DNA of 64,000 nt from an uncultured Tenacibaculum sp. (GTDB lineage Bacteria; Bacteroidota; Bacteroidia; Flavobacteriales; Flavobacteriaceae), in assembly GCF_947494125.1 (NCBI RefSeq), contig NZ_CANLTU010000002.1, positions 124,001 to 188,000 on the forward strand. Direction: 5' to 3'. The position numbers and the translations under genes were made by a program. The notes beneath the pieces were generated by a model. That model worked only from the letters and a program-made list of their open reading frames with translations, ran no database searches and was not told the origin of the DNA. Each line of letters opens with the position of its first letter. The stretch's first letter is position 1. Below are positions 17,143-26,626 of the stretch, piece by piece.

Positions 17143-17479
17143 CTTTAGTTGATTTTGTACTTGTTACTTGGTTAACTGCGTTTACTAAATTATTCCATGT
17201 TTTGTCTAATTCTTTTAAGAACATCCCACCGTTTTCTGTTAAAACATAATATTTTCTTGGTGGTCCAGAGGTTGATTCTTCCCATCTATAAGTTAATAAC
17301 CCTGCGTTTTTTAAGCGAGTTAAAAGCGGATAAATAGTTCCTTCAACCACAATCATTTCTGCACTCTTTAGAGTTGAAAGTATTTCAGAAGTATACGCGT
17401 CTCCATTTTGTAAAATAGATAAGATGCAGTATTCTAAAACACCTTTGCGCATTTGAGCTTTTGTATTTTCTATCTTCAT
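17135..17479 (-). CDS. PadR family transcriptional regulator
   Basis: A 114-residue winged-helix repressor. KGVLEYCILSILQNGDAYTSEILSTLK (about 12-38) and VVEGTIYPLLTRLKNAGLLTYRWEES (about 44-69) are the PadR signature, with PPRKYYVLTENG forming the wing. PadR proteins are dimers that repress downstream genes until a ligand or stress releases them. Here it sits between the DUF4870 gene (17 bp upstream) and the PspC gene (8 bp overlap), so it probably regulates its own operon. This PadR-PspC pairing is known in Bacteroidota. Confidence 0.95.
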   Translation of the reverse strand: MKIENTKAQMRKGVLEYCILSILQNGDAYTSEILSTLKSAEMIVVEGTIYPLLTRLKNAGLLTYRWEESTSGPPRKYYVLTENGGMFLKELDKTWNNLVNAVNQVTSTKSTKDE

Positions 17480-17496
17480 GTAATGCGGTTTATAGG

Positions 17497-17925
17497 TTAT
17501 TTTATAAAATTAATTGTAAAAGGATATTTATACTCTTCTCCTTTATTTGCTTTCATTGCTGCAATAATTATTAAAGCTATTTTAATAAGTGATATAACAC
17601 TTACTAACGAAGCTATACCGATGAAACCAAACAAACCATTGTAAGAGTGATGTCCACCAAAATCAACATCAATTCCATTAAAGAGATCTAAAAAATTCCC
17701 AAAAAAGAAAGAGAAAAATGAAGCACTTAGTATAAATATATATAAGCCAAAGCTTATGTTAAAATTTACAGCTTCTTTTCCATGTTTATCTAGAAAGGGG
17801 CTTCTATCTTTTAAAGTTTGCCATAAAATTAATGGAGTTATAATACTTCCTAATGGAAAAAAGTATCCAGCGAAAGCCGATATATGTATTAAAAAAGCAT
17901 TGGTGTTTTCTTTGTTTTGTTGCAT
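17497..17925 (-). CDS. DUF4870 domain membrane protein
   Basis: A 142-residue integral membrane protein with about three or four helices. The conserved LIHISAFAGYFFPLGSIITPLILWQ start and the FLDKHGKEAVNFNISF loop are diagnostic of DUF4870 (a Tic20-like fold). It is the first gene of the leftward operon DUF4870-PadR-PspC-DUF4440 and has a good promoter element upstream. DUF4870 proteins often accompany PspC or PadR genes, suggesting a membrane-integrity role, but the activity is unknown. Confidence 0.92.
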   Translation of the reverse strand: MQQNKENTNAFLIHISAFAGYFFPLGSIITPLILWQTLKDRSPFLDKHGKEAVNFNISFGLYIFILSASFFSFFFGNFLDLFNGIDVDFGGHHSYNGLFGFIGIASLVSVISLIKIALIIIAAMKANKGEEYKYPFTINFIK

Positions 17926-17956
17926 AATAATATAAATTGTATAATACTTGACTATG

Positions 17957-17964
17957 CAAATATA
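17957..17964 (-). promoter_or_regulatory. -7 promoter element of the PadR-PspC operon
   Basis: The minus strand reads TATATTTG followed by CA, an exact TAnnTTTG match. It lies 31 bp upstream of the DUF4870 start. PadR autoregulation would act near here. Confidence 0.55.
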
Positions 17965-18079
17965 TATCTTTTAAAAGGTATTATGCAATACATAGTACTA
18001 AAATTTAACAAACTTTAACATTTGATTTGATTAATATTTTTAATAAAAAAGCTGTAAATTGCCCGTAAATACTGATAAA

Positions 18080-18538
18080 ATGAAGTTTACACCTCGAAAA
18101 ATTAATTTTTTTACATTATTCAAATTACCATCTGCATATTTATGCGGAATTAGAGTGAAATCAATTTCTAATGAAAAATCACAGGTAAATGTCAAGCATA
18201 AATGGATAAATCAAAATCCTTTTAATAGTATGTTTTGGGCTGTGCAAGGAATGGCTGCAGAATTATCTACAGGTATTTTGGTGATGCAATCTATAGATGT
18301 TTCGGGAAAGAAAGTATCCATGTTAGTAACTAATATGAATGCTATTTTTACTAAAAAAGCAACAGGAAGAATCCGATTTGAATGTAATGATGGTATAGCT
18401 ATTAAAGAAGCAATTCAAAGATCTGTAGATACTGGAGAAGGACAAACTGTTCTTGTAACTTCAGAAGGAATTAATAAAGAAGGTATCTCTGTGTCTAAAT
18501 TTGAATTTGAATGGAGTTTAAAAGTTAAGAGCAAATAG
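18080..18538 (+). CDS. DUF4442 hotdog-fold protein (PaaI-like thioesterase)
   Basis: A 152-residue protein of the DUF4442 family, a hotdog fold related to PaaI thioesterases. Conserved pieces are LPSAYLCGIRVKSI, KHKWINQNPFNSMFWAVQGMAAELSTG, and a terminal FEFEWSLKVK strand. I chose ATG at 18080 instead of the upstream in-frame TTG at 18059. The TTG lies inside a promoter-like TAAATTGC, and family members begin close to MKFTPRK. A CoA-thioester activity is an inference. It is monocistronic. Confidence 0.85.
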   Translation: MKFTPRKINFFTLFKLPSAYLCGIRVKSISNEKSQVNVKHKWINQNPFNSMFWAVQGMAAELSTGILVMQSIDVSGKKVSMLVTNMNAIFTKKATGRIRFECNDGIAIKEAIQRSVDTGEGQTVLVTSEGINKEGISVSKFEFEWSLKVKSK

Positions 18539-18698
18539 AGATAGGATGAATTATAGCTTTGTTTTTGTTAAGTAAAACGGAGAGAAATATAAAAACAAAT
18601 AAGGTTTAAAGCTCTTAATATTCTTGGAATTAAAGAATTAATTGTAACAAAATAATAGAATGTTCTTCTAATAAATAAATTAACGAAATAAGATACTT

Positions 18699-19499
18699 AT
18701 GAATGCACATGAAATAGATTATCGCATTTTTGGAGAAGAAATGCAGTATGTTGAAATTGAATTAGATCCACAAGAGGGAGTAGTGGCTGAGTCTGGAAGT
18801 TTTATGATGATGGATTCGGAAGTGAAAATGAATACTATTTTTGGAGATGGGTCAAATCAAGAAAAAGGATTGTTAGGAAAGATATTTTCAGCTGGAAAAA
18901 GAATTCTTACAGGAGAGAGTCTGTTTATGACTGTATTTACAAATGATGGGCAAGGAAAAAAACAAGTTTCATTTGCATCACCATATCCAGGAAAAATCAT
19001 TCCAATTGATTTGACGGAGTTTAAAGGTAAATTTATCTGCCAAAAAGATGCATTCTTATGTGCGGCTAAAGGAGTGTCTATTGGTATAGAATTTTCAAAA
19101 CGTTTAGGAAGAGGTTTGTTTGGAGGGGAAGGTTTTATTATGGAGAAATTAGAAGGAGATGGAATGGCGTTTGTACATGCCGGTGGTACTATGGCAAAGA
19201 AAGTATTACAAGAAGGTGAAGTTTTAAAGGTAGATACAGGTTGTATTGTAGGTTTTACTCAAGATATTGATTATGATATTGAATTTGTAGGTGGAATTAA
19301 AAATACCGTTTTTGGAGGTGAAGGTTTATTCTTTGCAAAGCTTCAAGGACCAGGAACTGTCTATATTCAATCATTACCATTTAGTAGATTAGCAGGGAGA
19401 GTACTTGCTATGGCTCCACAAACTGGTAAAGGTGGTAAAGGAGAAGGAAGTATTCTAGGTGGGATAGGTGATATTCTTGATGGAGATAATAGATTCTAG
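18699..19499 (+). CDS. TIGR00266 family protein (AIM24 domain)
   Basis: A 266-residue cytosolic protein of the AIM24/TIGR00266 family. Signature: YRIFGEEMQYVEIELDPQEGVVAESGSFMMMD (about 8-39), FTNDGQGKKQVSFASPYPGKIIPIDL, and the Gly-rich C-terminal end (GKGGKGEGSILGG). The fold is a trimeric beta-prism similar to TNF-like or tryptophan RNA-binding attenuator rings. The molecular role is unknown; the mitochondrial relative Aim24 affects membrane organisation. It stands alone and is closed by a perfect-palindrome terminator. Confidence 0.92.
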   Translation: MNAHEIDYRIFGEEMQYVEIELDPQEGVVAESGSFMMMDSEVKMNTIFGDGSNQEKGLLGKIFSAGKRILTGESLFMTVFTNDGQGKKQVSFASPYPGKIIPIDLTEFKGKFICQKDAFLCAAKGVSIGIEFSKRLGRGLFGGEGFIMEKLEGDGMAFVHAGGTMAKKVLQEGEVLKVDTGCIVGFTQDIDYDIEFVGGIKNTVFGGEGLFFAKLQGPGTVYIQSLPFSRLAGRVLAMAPQTGKGGKGEGSILGGIGDILDGDNRF

Positions 19500-19506
19500 T
19501 ATAGAT

Positions 19507-19554
19507 CCATAAAATAAAAAAAACCGCTAATTAGCGGTTTTTTTTATTTTATGG
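19507..19554. terminator. Bidirectional terminator, 48-bp perfect palindrome
   Basis: 24 bases repeat perfectly as an inverted copy with no loop. The GC core is CCGCTAATTAGCGG with A8 before and T8 after, extended by ATAAAAT-type arms. It separates the AIM24 gene from the convergent TlpA-like gene. Confidence 0.88.
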
Positions 19555-19562
19555 AATTAATA

Positions 19563-20960
19563 TTAAATTCCTAAATCATCAAATATTCCGATTAATTTTT
19601 CTCCTTGTGAAGGAGCAGGAGCATTTGGGTTTACAATATTTCCGTCAGGATCAATTAAAATAAATTTAGGTAATCCTTTAATTAAGAATTTTTGAGCCCA
19701 TTCTAAATCATCTTGTTTTTTACCGCTAAATAACTGCACTCCAGTCATTTCTCTATCTACAATTGTTTGTCTCCATTTGTCATGTTGTTTTTTATCATCA
19801 ACACTAATACTAACAAATTCAATGTTTTTTCCGTGGTATTCTTCTTCCAATCTTTTTAATAAAGGAATTTCTTTTTTACAAAAAGCACACCAAGTTGCCC
19901 AAACATCAATATATAAATATTTTCCTTTACCTAATAAATCATCTAAAGAAGTAGTACCTCCATTATAGTTTTCAAAGTCATTGAACTTAGGAGCAGGTTG
20001 TCCTTTAGCTGTAGTTTTTAAAATATTATAACTTTTAGAAACTTCTTCTTTATGGTCTTTATTCGTTGAATATGCCATGAATTTATTATAGAATTCTTTA
20101 AGATTATCAGTATAAGTTATACTGTTCTTTGCGCTTTCGAATAATAAATCATTTTTAGCAATAGTATCATTAACTTCAGTTTGTACAGTTTCTAAGTAGG
20201 TCAAATAAAAATCTTCTCCTTCTTTGTTTTTTTCTTTTGCTTTGCTATTCAATAACTTAAAAACCATTTTTCTGTAAGAATATGAATTAGCATAATCATC
20301 TCCACTGCTAAAGTTAAAGTCTTCTGTTGGGTCTGGAAAATCTTCAGAAACAACAAAATCTTCATCTCCACTTAAAGTAATGTGAAAATCTTGGTAATTA
20401 CTTAAGTTTCTTAAATATTCATAGTCAATATTTTTCACTTCACTTTTAAGGAATTCTGCAGGTAAATTACTAGAAATAGATAAATCTGTCAAAGCATCTT
20501 TGTATTGATCCATACGATCTAAAAAATCTTCTTCTTCAAGAGAGAATAACTCATTTGCATTTACTAGAATTTCAGGAAACTTATTTCTCTTTTTTAGAAA
20601 ATAGTTATTGATATTTGCATTTGTTCCTTCAAATTTACCAGTAAAATTACTTGGATCTCCTTTTTTATAATCAAAAACAATTTCTGTATCTACAGTATCG
20701 TTTAGGTATAAATTAAAGTATTTTTTATTAGTTCTTAGAGTGTAGTAACCATCTCTATTAACTCTTAAGGTGTCTGAGAAAGTACCAGTTTTTTTATCGA
20801 ATTTTATTTTTTTACTAAAACGAAATCCCTCTATAGTAACGTCTCGTTTCTTATAATTTTCAATTTTACCAGATAAAATTAAGTAATCTTTTACCGGCTT
20901 TTCTTTTTTACATGAAACTATGGTAACTCCTATGAGGGCTAAAAGTACTATTCTTTTCAT
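19563..20960 (-). CDS. TlpA/AhpC-type thioredoxin-fold lipoprotein
   Basis: A 465-residue lipoprotein. The signal MKRIVLLALIGVTIVSC has the lipobox IVSC (Cys17). The N-terminal half (about 25-120) is a DUF4369-like beta domain, the middle is helical, and residues of about 325-465 form a thioredoxin fold with WCAFC (Cys at about 356 and 359) and the cis-Pro loop KGLPKFILIDPDG. Such proteins act in the periplasm or outer membrane as thiol reductases for cytochrome maturation or surface proteins. The paralog at 55061 is a short, single-domain version. An excellent promoter element lies upstream. Confidence 0.9.
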   Translation of the reverse strand: MKRIVLLALIGVTIVSCKKEKPVKDYLILSGKIENYKKRDVTIEGFRFSKKIKFDKKTGTFSDTLRVNRDGYYTLRTNKKYFNLYLNDTVDTEIVFDYKKGDPSNFTGKFEGTNANINNYFLKKRNKFPEILVNANELFSLEEEDFLDRMDQYKDALTDLSISSNLPAEFLKSEVKNIDYEYLRNLSNYQDFHITLSGDEDFVVSEDFPDPTEDFNFSSGDDYANSYSYRKMVFKLLNSKAKEKNKEGEDFYLTYLETVQTEVNDTIAKNDLLFESAKNSITYTDNLKEFYNKFMAYSTNKDHKEEVSKSYNILKTTAKGQPAPKFNDFENYNGGTTSLDDLLGKGKYLYIDVWATWCAFCKKEIPLLKRLEEEYHGKNIEFVSISVDDKKQHDKWRQTIVDREMTGVQLFSGKKQDDLEWAQKFLIKGLPKFILIDPDGNIVNPNAPAPSQGEKLIGIFDDLGI

Positions 20961-20989
20961 TGTTTAGTTTTTTAAGGTGAATAAGGCGT

Positions 20990-20997
20990 CGAAGTTA
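20990..20997 (-). promoter_or_regulatory. -7 promoter element of the TlpA-like gene
   Basis: The minus strand reads TAACTTCG, a TAnnTTCG variant of the -7 consensus, 29 bp upstream of the ATG at 20960. Confidence 0.5.
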
Positions 20998-21221
20998 GTT
21001 TTTTTACTTTTTTAATCAAAGATTTTAACAAAAAAAATAAATTTAATCAAATATTTTATGGATTAAGAGGTTGAATTTTAATGTTTTTTATAACTTAAGT
21101 AGTTAATTTTTAAAAAAGAATTGAAGTTTTATAACTTTATTTTTGCATTAAAAGGAGTAGTGAATATTTTTAAGTTAAAAAATGAGGAAACTATATAAAA
21201 AATGAAAAGTAAAAGCTAAAA

Positions 21222-21250
21222 AAAAACCTAAGCTTTTTGCTTAGGTTTTT
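21222..21250. terminator. Intrinsic terminator after clpC
   Basis: A 12-bp stem, AAAAACCTAAGC pairing with GCTTAGGTTTTT, loop TTTTT. It lies 9 bp beyond the clpC stop codon; on the minus strand the stem is followed by a T run. Confidence 0.88.
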
Positions 21251-21258
21251 ATGGTTTG

Positions 21259-23811
21259 TTATTCGTCTATTTCAGTTCTTGATTCTTCAGGTTTATCACC
21301 TTTTTCAATTTTAATGACAAGTTTATTATCCTTTTCATTTAAATCCATAAAAATAGAATCACCTTCATCTAGTTTAGAATTTACTATTTCTTCAGCTAAA
21401 GAGTCTTCAATATACTTTTGAATAGCTCTTTTTAAAGGTCTCGCACCATATTGTTTGTCAAAACCTTTGTCAGCAATATAGTCTTTAGCTTTTTCACTTA
21501 AAGTTAGGTTGTATCCTAAATCAGCAATACGATTTAAGAGTTTATCTAATTCTATATCAATAATACTATGGATGTCTTTACGTTCTAAAGAATTAAAAAC
21601 GATAACATCATCAATACGGTTTAAAAATTCTGGAGCAAATGATTTTTTTAAAGCACCTTCAATAATACTTTTTGTATGTGCATCTTCTTGGTCTTTTTTA
21701 GAAGAAGTCCCAAAACCAACACCAGCACCAAATTCTTTTACCTTACGAGCCCCGATATTAGATGTCATAATAATAATACTGTTTCTAAAATCAATTTTTC
21801 TACCAAGACTATCCGTTATATGTCCATCGTCTAAAACTTGTAAAAGCATATTGAAAACATCTGGATGTGCTTTTTCAATTTCATCTAAAAGAATCACAGA
21901 ATAAGGTTTGCGACGAACTTTTTCAGTTAATTGCCCACCTTCTTCATAACCAACATAACCTGGAGGTGCTCCAATAAGACGAGATATGGCAAACTTTTCC
22001 ATATACTCACTCATGTCAATTCTAATTAAAGAGTCATCAGAGTCAAATAATTCTCGAGCTAATACTTTTGCAAGCTGTGTTTTTCCAACACCAGTAGATC
22101 CTAAGAAAATAAACGAACCAATAGGTTTGTTAGGGTCTTTTAAACCGACACGATTACGTTGTATAGCCTTTACAACCTTAGTTACAGCCTCATTTTGACC
22201 GATTACTTTTCCTTTAATTAAATTAGGAAGATCGGCTAAACGATTACTTTCAGCCTCAGCAACACGATTTACAGGAATTCCTGTCATCATAGATACTACT
22301 TCAGCAACATTATCTTCAGTTACAATTTCTCTATGTAGTTTAGAGTCTTCTTCCCATTGGTTCTGAGCTGATTCTAAGGCTGTTTCAATGTTTTTCTCAT
22401 CATCACGAAGCTTAGCTGCTTCTTCATATTTTTGACCGCTTACAGCTTTAGTTTTGCGCTCGCGAATTTCTTCTAATTTAGATTCTAACTCTAAAATTTG
22501 TTGAGGAACTACAATATTAGTAATATGAATTCGAGAACCAGCTTCATCTAAAGCGTCAATAGCTTTGTCTGGTAAAAAGCGATCTGTCATATAACGATTT
22601 GTTAATTTGACACAAGCTTCTATAGCTTCATCAGTAAAAGATACATGATGATGTGCTTCATATTTACCTTTTATATTATGTAGAATTTGTATAGTTTCCT
22701 CAACAGTAGTAGGGTCGACAATTACTTTTTGAAAACGACGTTCTAAGGCTCCATCTTTTTCAATATTTGTTCTGTATTCATCTAAAGTAGTTGCACCAAT
22801 ACATTGAATTTCACCTCTAGCTAAAGCAGGTTTTAACATATTCGATGCATCTAAAGACCCAGTTGCACCACCAGCTCCAACTATTGTATGAATTTCATCA
22901 ATGAATAAAATAATATCTTCATTTTTTTCAAGCTCATTCATAAGGGCTTTCATTCGCTCTTCAAATTGACCTCTATATTTTGTTCCTGCTACCAAACTAG
23001 CTAAGTCAAGAGAAACAATACGTTTGTCGAATAAAATTCTTGAAACTTTTCGGTTTACAATTCTAAGAGCTAAACCTTCTGCAATTGCAGATTTACCTAC
23101 ACCAGGTTCACCAATTAACATTGGGTTGTTTTTCTTTCTTCTACTTAAGATTTGAGAAACACGTTCAATTTCTTTAATACGTCCAACAACAGGGTCTAAT
23201 TTTCCGCCTATGGCTAAGGCAGTTAAATCACGTCCAAAATTATCTAAAACAGGTGTTTTAGATTTTTTAGGTTGCTTTCCTTTAGGAGATTGTTGTCCAT
23301 AGGGATTTGATTTTTCATCAGAAAATTCATCTTCTGAAGGGGTTTCTGCCATTGGAGATAAATAATTATCTTCAACATGAAGTTCTTTATATAACGCTTT
23401 AGCTTGTTCGTAATCTACATCGTATTTTTGAAGTAATTTTGTTGTAGGATCATTTTCATTACGTAAAATACATAATAATAAATGTGCTGTATCTATAGAA
23501 TTACTTTGATATAGTTTTGCTTCTAAAAACGTTGTTTTAATAGCTTTCTCTGCTTGTCTAGTAAGGTGTAAACTCTTTTTTTCTACGTTAGCTATAGAAG
23601 GAGTTGTGGGATTTAATTTTTCTAATTTATTTCGCACTAAATCTAAATCTACATCGAAAGTTGTTAATATTTCGATTGCTTTACCATCTCCTTTTCTTAT
23701 CAAACCTAACAATAGATGTTCGGTTCCAATAAAGTCATGACCTAATCGTAAGGCTTCTTCTTTACTGAAAGTAATTACATCTCTAACTTGTGGTGAAAAA
23801 TTATCGTCCAT
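21259..23811 (-). CDS. clpC: ATP-dependent Clp protease ATP-binding subunit ClpC
   Basis: An 850-residue AAA+ unfoldase, full length for ClpC. Clp-N repeats lie at about 1-145 (FSPQVRDVITFSKEEALRLGHDFIGTEHLLLG). A first AAA domain has Walker A GEPGVGKS (234-241). A UVR-type coiled segment (SGQKYEEAAKLRDDEKNI, about 450) replaces the long ClpB M domain. A second AAA domain has GSTGVGKT near residue 570 and the IGAPPGYVGYEEGGQLTE pore loop. The UVR motif and short middle domain favour ClpC over ClpB. It unfolds substrates for ClpP; ClpP itself is not in the window. It is divergent from gyrA. Confidence 0.95.
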   Translation of the reverse strand: MDDNFSPQVRDVITFSKEEALRLGHDFIGTEHLLLGLIRKGDGKAIEILTTFDVDLDLVRNKLEKLNPTTPSIANVEKKSLHLTRQAEKAIKTTFLEAKLYQSNSIDTAHLLLCILRNENDPTTKLLQKYDVDYEQAKALYKELHVEDNYLSPMAETPSEDEFSDEKSNPYGQQSPKGKQPKKSKTPVLDNFGRDLTALAIGGKLDPVVGRIKEIERVSQILSRRKKNNPMLIGEPGVGKSAIAEGLALRIVNRKVSRILFDKRIVSLDLASLVAGTKYRGQFEERMKALMNELEKNEDIILFIDEIHTIVGAGGATGSLDASNMLKPALARGEIQCIGATTLDEYRTNIEKDGALERRFQKVIVDPTTVEETIQILHNIKGKYEAHHHVSFTDEAIEACVKLTNRYMTDRFLPDKAIDALDEAGSRIHITNIVVPQQILELESKLEEIRERKTKAVSGQKYEEAAKLRDDEKNIETALESAQNQWEEDSKLHREIVTEDNVAEVVSMMTGIPVNRVAEAESNRLADLPNLIKGKVIGQNEAVTKVVKAIQRNRVGLKDPNKPIGSFIFLGSTGVGKTQLAKVLARELFDSDDSLIRIDMSEYMEKFAISRLIGAPPGYVGYEEGGQLTEKVRRKPYSVILLDEIEKAHPDVFNMLLQVLDDGHITDSLGRKIDFRNSIIIMTSNIGARKVKEFGAGVGFGTSSKKDQEDAHTKSIIEGALKKSFAPEFLNRIDDVIVFNSLERKDIHSIIDIELDKLLNRIADLGYNLTLSEKAKDYIADKGFDKQYGARPLKRAIQKYIEDSLAEEIVNSKLDEGDSIFMDLNEKDNKLVIKIEKGDKPEESRTEIDE

Positions 23812-24106
23812 AAATTTAATTTGTATATGTGTAAAGTTAGTAAGTTTTTTTCTTTAAAAATACAAAAAAGATGCCAATAGTTTTAAAAAGTTATTCTAGC
23901 TGTTTTTTTTAAAAAAAAGGTGTAAGAATTGTTAATAAGTATCATTAAAAGAATAAAGATATTTTTTGTGTATAAATAGGTATTATAGTATCTTGCAATG
24001 TTTTAGAAAATACGGTTTTTTTAACAGTATTTTAAAAGTGGGTTTTATCAAGTGTAAAATTCACTTTTTTGACGAAAATGAGTACTAATATTTTAAAAGA
24101 AAATAT
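23812..24106. other. Divergent clpC-gyrA intergenic region
   Basis: A 295-bp gap of very high A+T content between the clpC and gyrA starts. The minus strand carries TAACTTTA (23834-23841), a weak -7 match for clpC. I see no convincing TAnnTTTG element for gyrA and no CIRCE or other heat-shock palindrome. Confidence 0.4.
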
Positions 24107-26611
24107 ATGGCAGATGGCGAAAAGTTGATTCCTATCAATATTGAAGAACAAATGAAATCAGCTTACATTGATTATTCAATGTCGGTTATTGTATCAAGAG
24201 CATTACCAGATGTTCGGGACGGTTTAAAACCTGTTCATCGAAGAGTTTTGTTTGGAATGCATGAATTAGGAATTAAAGCTACAGGAGCCTATAAGAAATC
24301 AGCAAGAATCGTAGGAGAGGTATTAGGTAAGTATCACCCACATGGAGATACATCTGTATATGACTCTATGGTACGTATGGCACAAAATTGGAGTCAACGT
24401 TATATGATGGTTGATGGACAAGGTAACTTTGGATCGGTAGATGGAGATAGTCCTGCGGCAATGCGTTATACGGAGGTGAGAATGCAGAAAATATCAGAAG
24501 ATATGTTAGCTGATATTGAAAAAGAGACTGTAGATCACAGATTAAATTTTGATGATACATTACATGAACCAACAGTTTTACCAACTCGTATTCCTAACTT
24601 ATTAGTAAACGGAGCATCAGGTATTGCTGTAGGTATGGCAACAAATATGGCTCCACACAACTTAACAGAAGTTGTTAATGGGACTCTTGCTTATATTGAA
24701 AATAGAGATATAGAAATTGATGAGTTAATGCAACACATCAAAGCACCCGATTTTCCTACAGGAGGAACCATTTATGGTTATGATGGAGTGCGTGATGCTT
24801 TTCATACTGGTCGTGGGCGTATTGTAATGCGCGCAAAAGCAGTTATTGAAGAAGTAAAAGGACGTGAATGTATTATTGTTACTGAAATTCCTTATCAGGT
24901 TAACAAAGCAGAAATGATTAAAAAAACTGCAGAGTTAGTAAATGATAAAAAACTAGAAGGAATTGCAAATATTCGTGATGAATCGGATAGAAATGGTATG
25001 CGTGTTGTTTACATTTTAAAACGTGATGCTATTCCTAATATTGTATTAAATAAATTATATAAATACACGCAATTACAAACGTCTTTTAGTGTAAATAATA
25101 TTGCTTTAGTAAAAGGACGCCCAGAGCAATTAAATTTAAAACAATTAATACATTATTTTGTAGAACACAGACATGAAGTTGTTGTTCGTAGAACTGAATT
25201 TGAATTAAAGAAAGCAGAAGCTAGAGCACATATTTTAGAAGGTTTAATTATAGCTTCTGATAATATTGATGAAGTAATTAAGATTATCCGTGGCTCTAAA
25301 AATGGTGATGAAGCTCGTGAGAAATTAATCGAACGTTTTGAGTTATCAGAAATACAAGCAAAAGCTATTGTTGAAATGAGGTTGCGCCAGTTAACTGGTC
25401 TGGAACAAGATAAATTACGTGCTGAGTATGATGATATCATGTTAACAATTGCAGATTTAAAAGATATTTTATCAAACGAATCTAGACGTTATCAGATTAT
25501 AACAGATGAATTAATTCATATTAGAGATAAATATGGAGATGATCGTCGTTCAGTAATAGAATATGCAGGTGGAGATATGCGTATCGAAGACATGATTCCT
25601 AACTCTAAAGTTGTAGTAACTATTTCTCATGCAGGATATGTAAAACGTACAAATCTTGATGAATATAAGGTTCAAAATAGAGGGGGACGAGGACAAAAAG
25701 GAGCAACAACTCGTAATGAAGATTTCTTAGAACATTTATTTGTAGGTACAAACCATCAATACATGTTGTTCTTTACTCAAAAAGGAAAAGTATTTTGGAT
25801 GCGAGTGTATGAAATACCAGAAGGAGGTAAAAATACAAAAGGTAGGGCAATTCAAAATCTTATCAATATTGAGCAAGATGATAAAGTAAAAGCATTTTTG
25901 GTTACTGGTGATTTAAAAGATGAAGATTACATAAATAGTCATTACGTAATCATGGCAACTAAGAGAGGTCAAGTTAAAAAGACTCCTTTAGAGCAATATT
26001 CACGCCCAAGAACAAATGGTATAAATGCTATTACTATTAAAGAAGGAGATGAATTATTAGAAGCGAAATTAACTACTGGTGATAGTCAAGTAATGTTAGC
26101 GTTAAAATCGGGTAAATCAATACGATTTGAAGAAGCGAAAACTCGACCAATGGGAAGAACTGCATCAGGAGTAAGAGGTATAACTTTAGTTCATGAAAAT
26201 GATGAAGTTATAGGTATGGTTGCTGTAAATGATATGGATAGTAATATTTTAGTGGTTTCTGAGAAGGGGTATGGAAAACGTTCTAAATTAGAAGATTATC
26301 GTGTTACAAATCGTGGAGGTAAAGGAGTTAAAACTTTAAATATATCAGAAAAAACAGGGGAATTAGTAGCAATTAAAAATGTTGATGATTCTAATGATTT
26401 AATGATTATTAATAAATCTGGACTTACTATTCGTATGGCAGTTGAAGATTTACGTGTTATGGGGAGAGCAACGCAAGGTGTTCGTTTAATAAATATTAAG
26501 GGAAATGATAGTATTGCAGCAGTAGCGAAAGTTATGCATGAAAATGAAGAAGATGAAAATGGCATGGAAATTGAAAATGAAGAATCAAACGAAAGTCAAG
26601 AACAACAATAA
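24107..26611 (+). CDS. gyrA: DNA gyrase subunit A
   Basis: An 834-residue topoisomerase II subunit that introduces negative supercoils with GyrB. N-terminal winged-helix/tower domain: catalytic Tyr121 in [10 protein letters not shown] and the quinolone-determining loop [10 protein letters not shown] (77-86). The residue equal to E. coli Ser83 is Thr82, and Asp86 equals Asp87. The C-terminal beta-pinwheel has a GyrA box QNRGGRG (about 523-529), which separates gyrase from topo IV ParC. An acidic tail ([22 protein letters not shown]) ends it. The TPR gene follows after 15 bp, probably in one operon. Confidence 0.97.
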   Translation: MADGEKLIPINIEEQMKSAYIDYSMSVIVSRALPDVRDGLKPVHRRVLFGMHELGIKATGAYKKSARIVGEVLGKYHPHGDTSVYDSMVRMAQNWSQRYMMVDGQGNFGSVDGDSPAAMRYTEVRMQKISEDMLADIEKETVDHRLNFDDTLHEPTVLPTRIPNLLVNGASGIAVGMATNMAPHNLTEVVNGTLAYIENRDIEIDELMQHIKAPDFPTGGTIYGYDGVRDAFHTGRGRIVMRAKAVIEEVKGRECIIVTEIPYQVNKAEMIKKTAELVNDKKLEGIANIRDESDRNGMRVVYILKRDAIPNIVLNKLYKYTQLQTSFSVNNIALVKGRPEQLNLKQLIHYFVEHRHEVVVRRTEFELKKAEARAHILEGLIIASDNIDEVIKIIRGSKNGDEAREKLIERFELSEIQAKAIVEMRLRQLTGLEQDKLRAEYDDIMLTIADLKDILSNESRRYQIITDELIHIRDKYGDDRRSVIEYAGGDMRIEDMIPNSKVVVTISHAGYVKRTNLDEYKVQNRGGRGQKGATTRNEDFLEHLFVGTNHQYMLFFTQKGKVFWMRVYEIPEGGKNTKGRAIQNLINIEQDDKVKAFLVTGDLKDEDYINSHYVIMATKRGQVKKTPLEQYSRPRTNGINAITIKEGDELLEAKLTTGDSQVMLALKSGKSIRFEEAKTRPMGRTASGVRGITLVHENDEVIGMVAVNDMDSNILVVSEKGYGKRSKLEDYRVTNRGGKGVKTLNISEKTGELVAIKNVDDSNDLMIINKSGLTIRMAVEDLRVMGRATQGVRLINIKGNDSIAAVAKVMHENEEDENGMEIENEESNESQEQQ

Positions 26612-26626
26612 ATAAATTAGAATAAA

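Noticed and set aside
18059..18079. TTG start extending the DUF4442 gene by seven codons
   Set aside because: It falls in a promoter-like TAAATTGC; the ATG at 18080 fits the family start better.
21509..21904. 131-codon plus-strand open frame within clpC
   Set aside because: Antisense to the conserved second AAA domain; no independent signal.
23812..24106. Possible heat-shock operator before clpC
   Set aside because: No CIRCE-like or other clear inverted repeat is seen in the gap.
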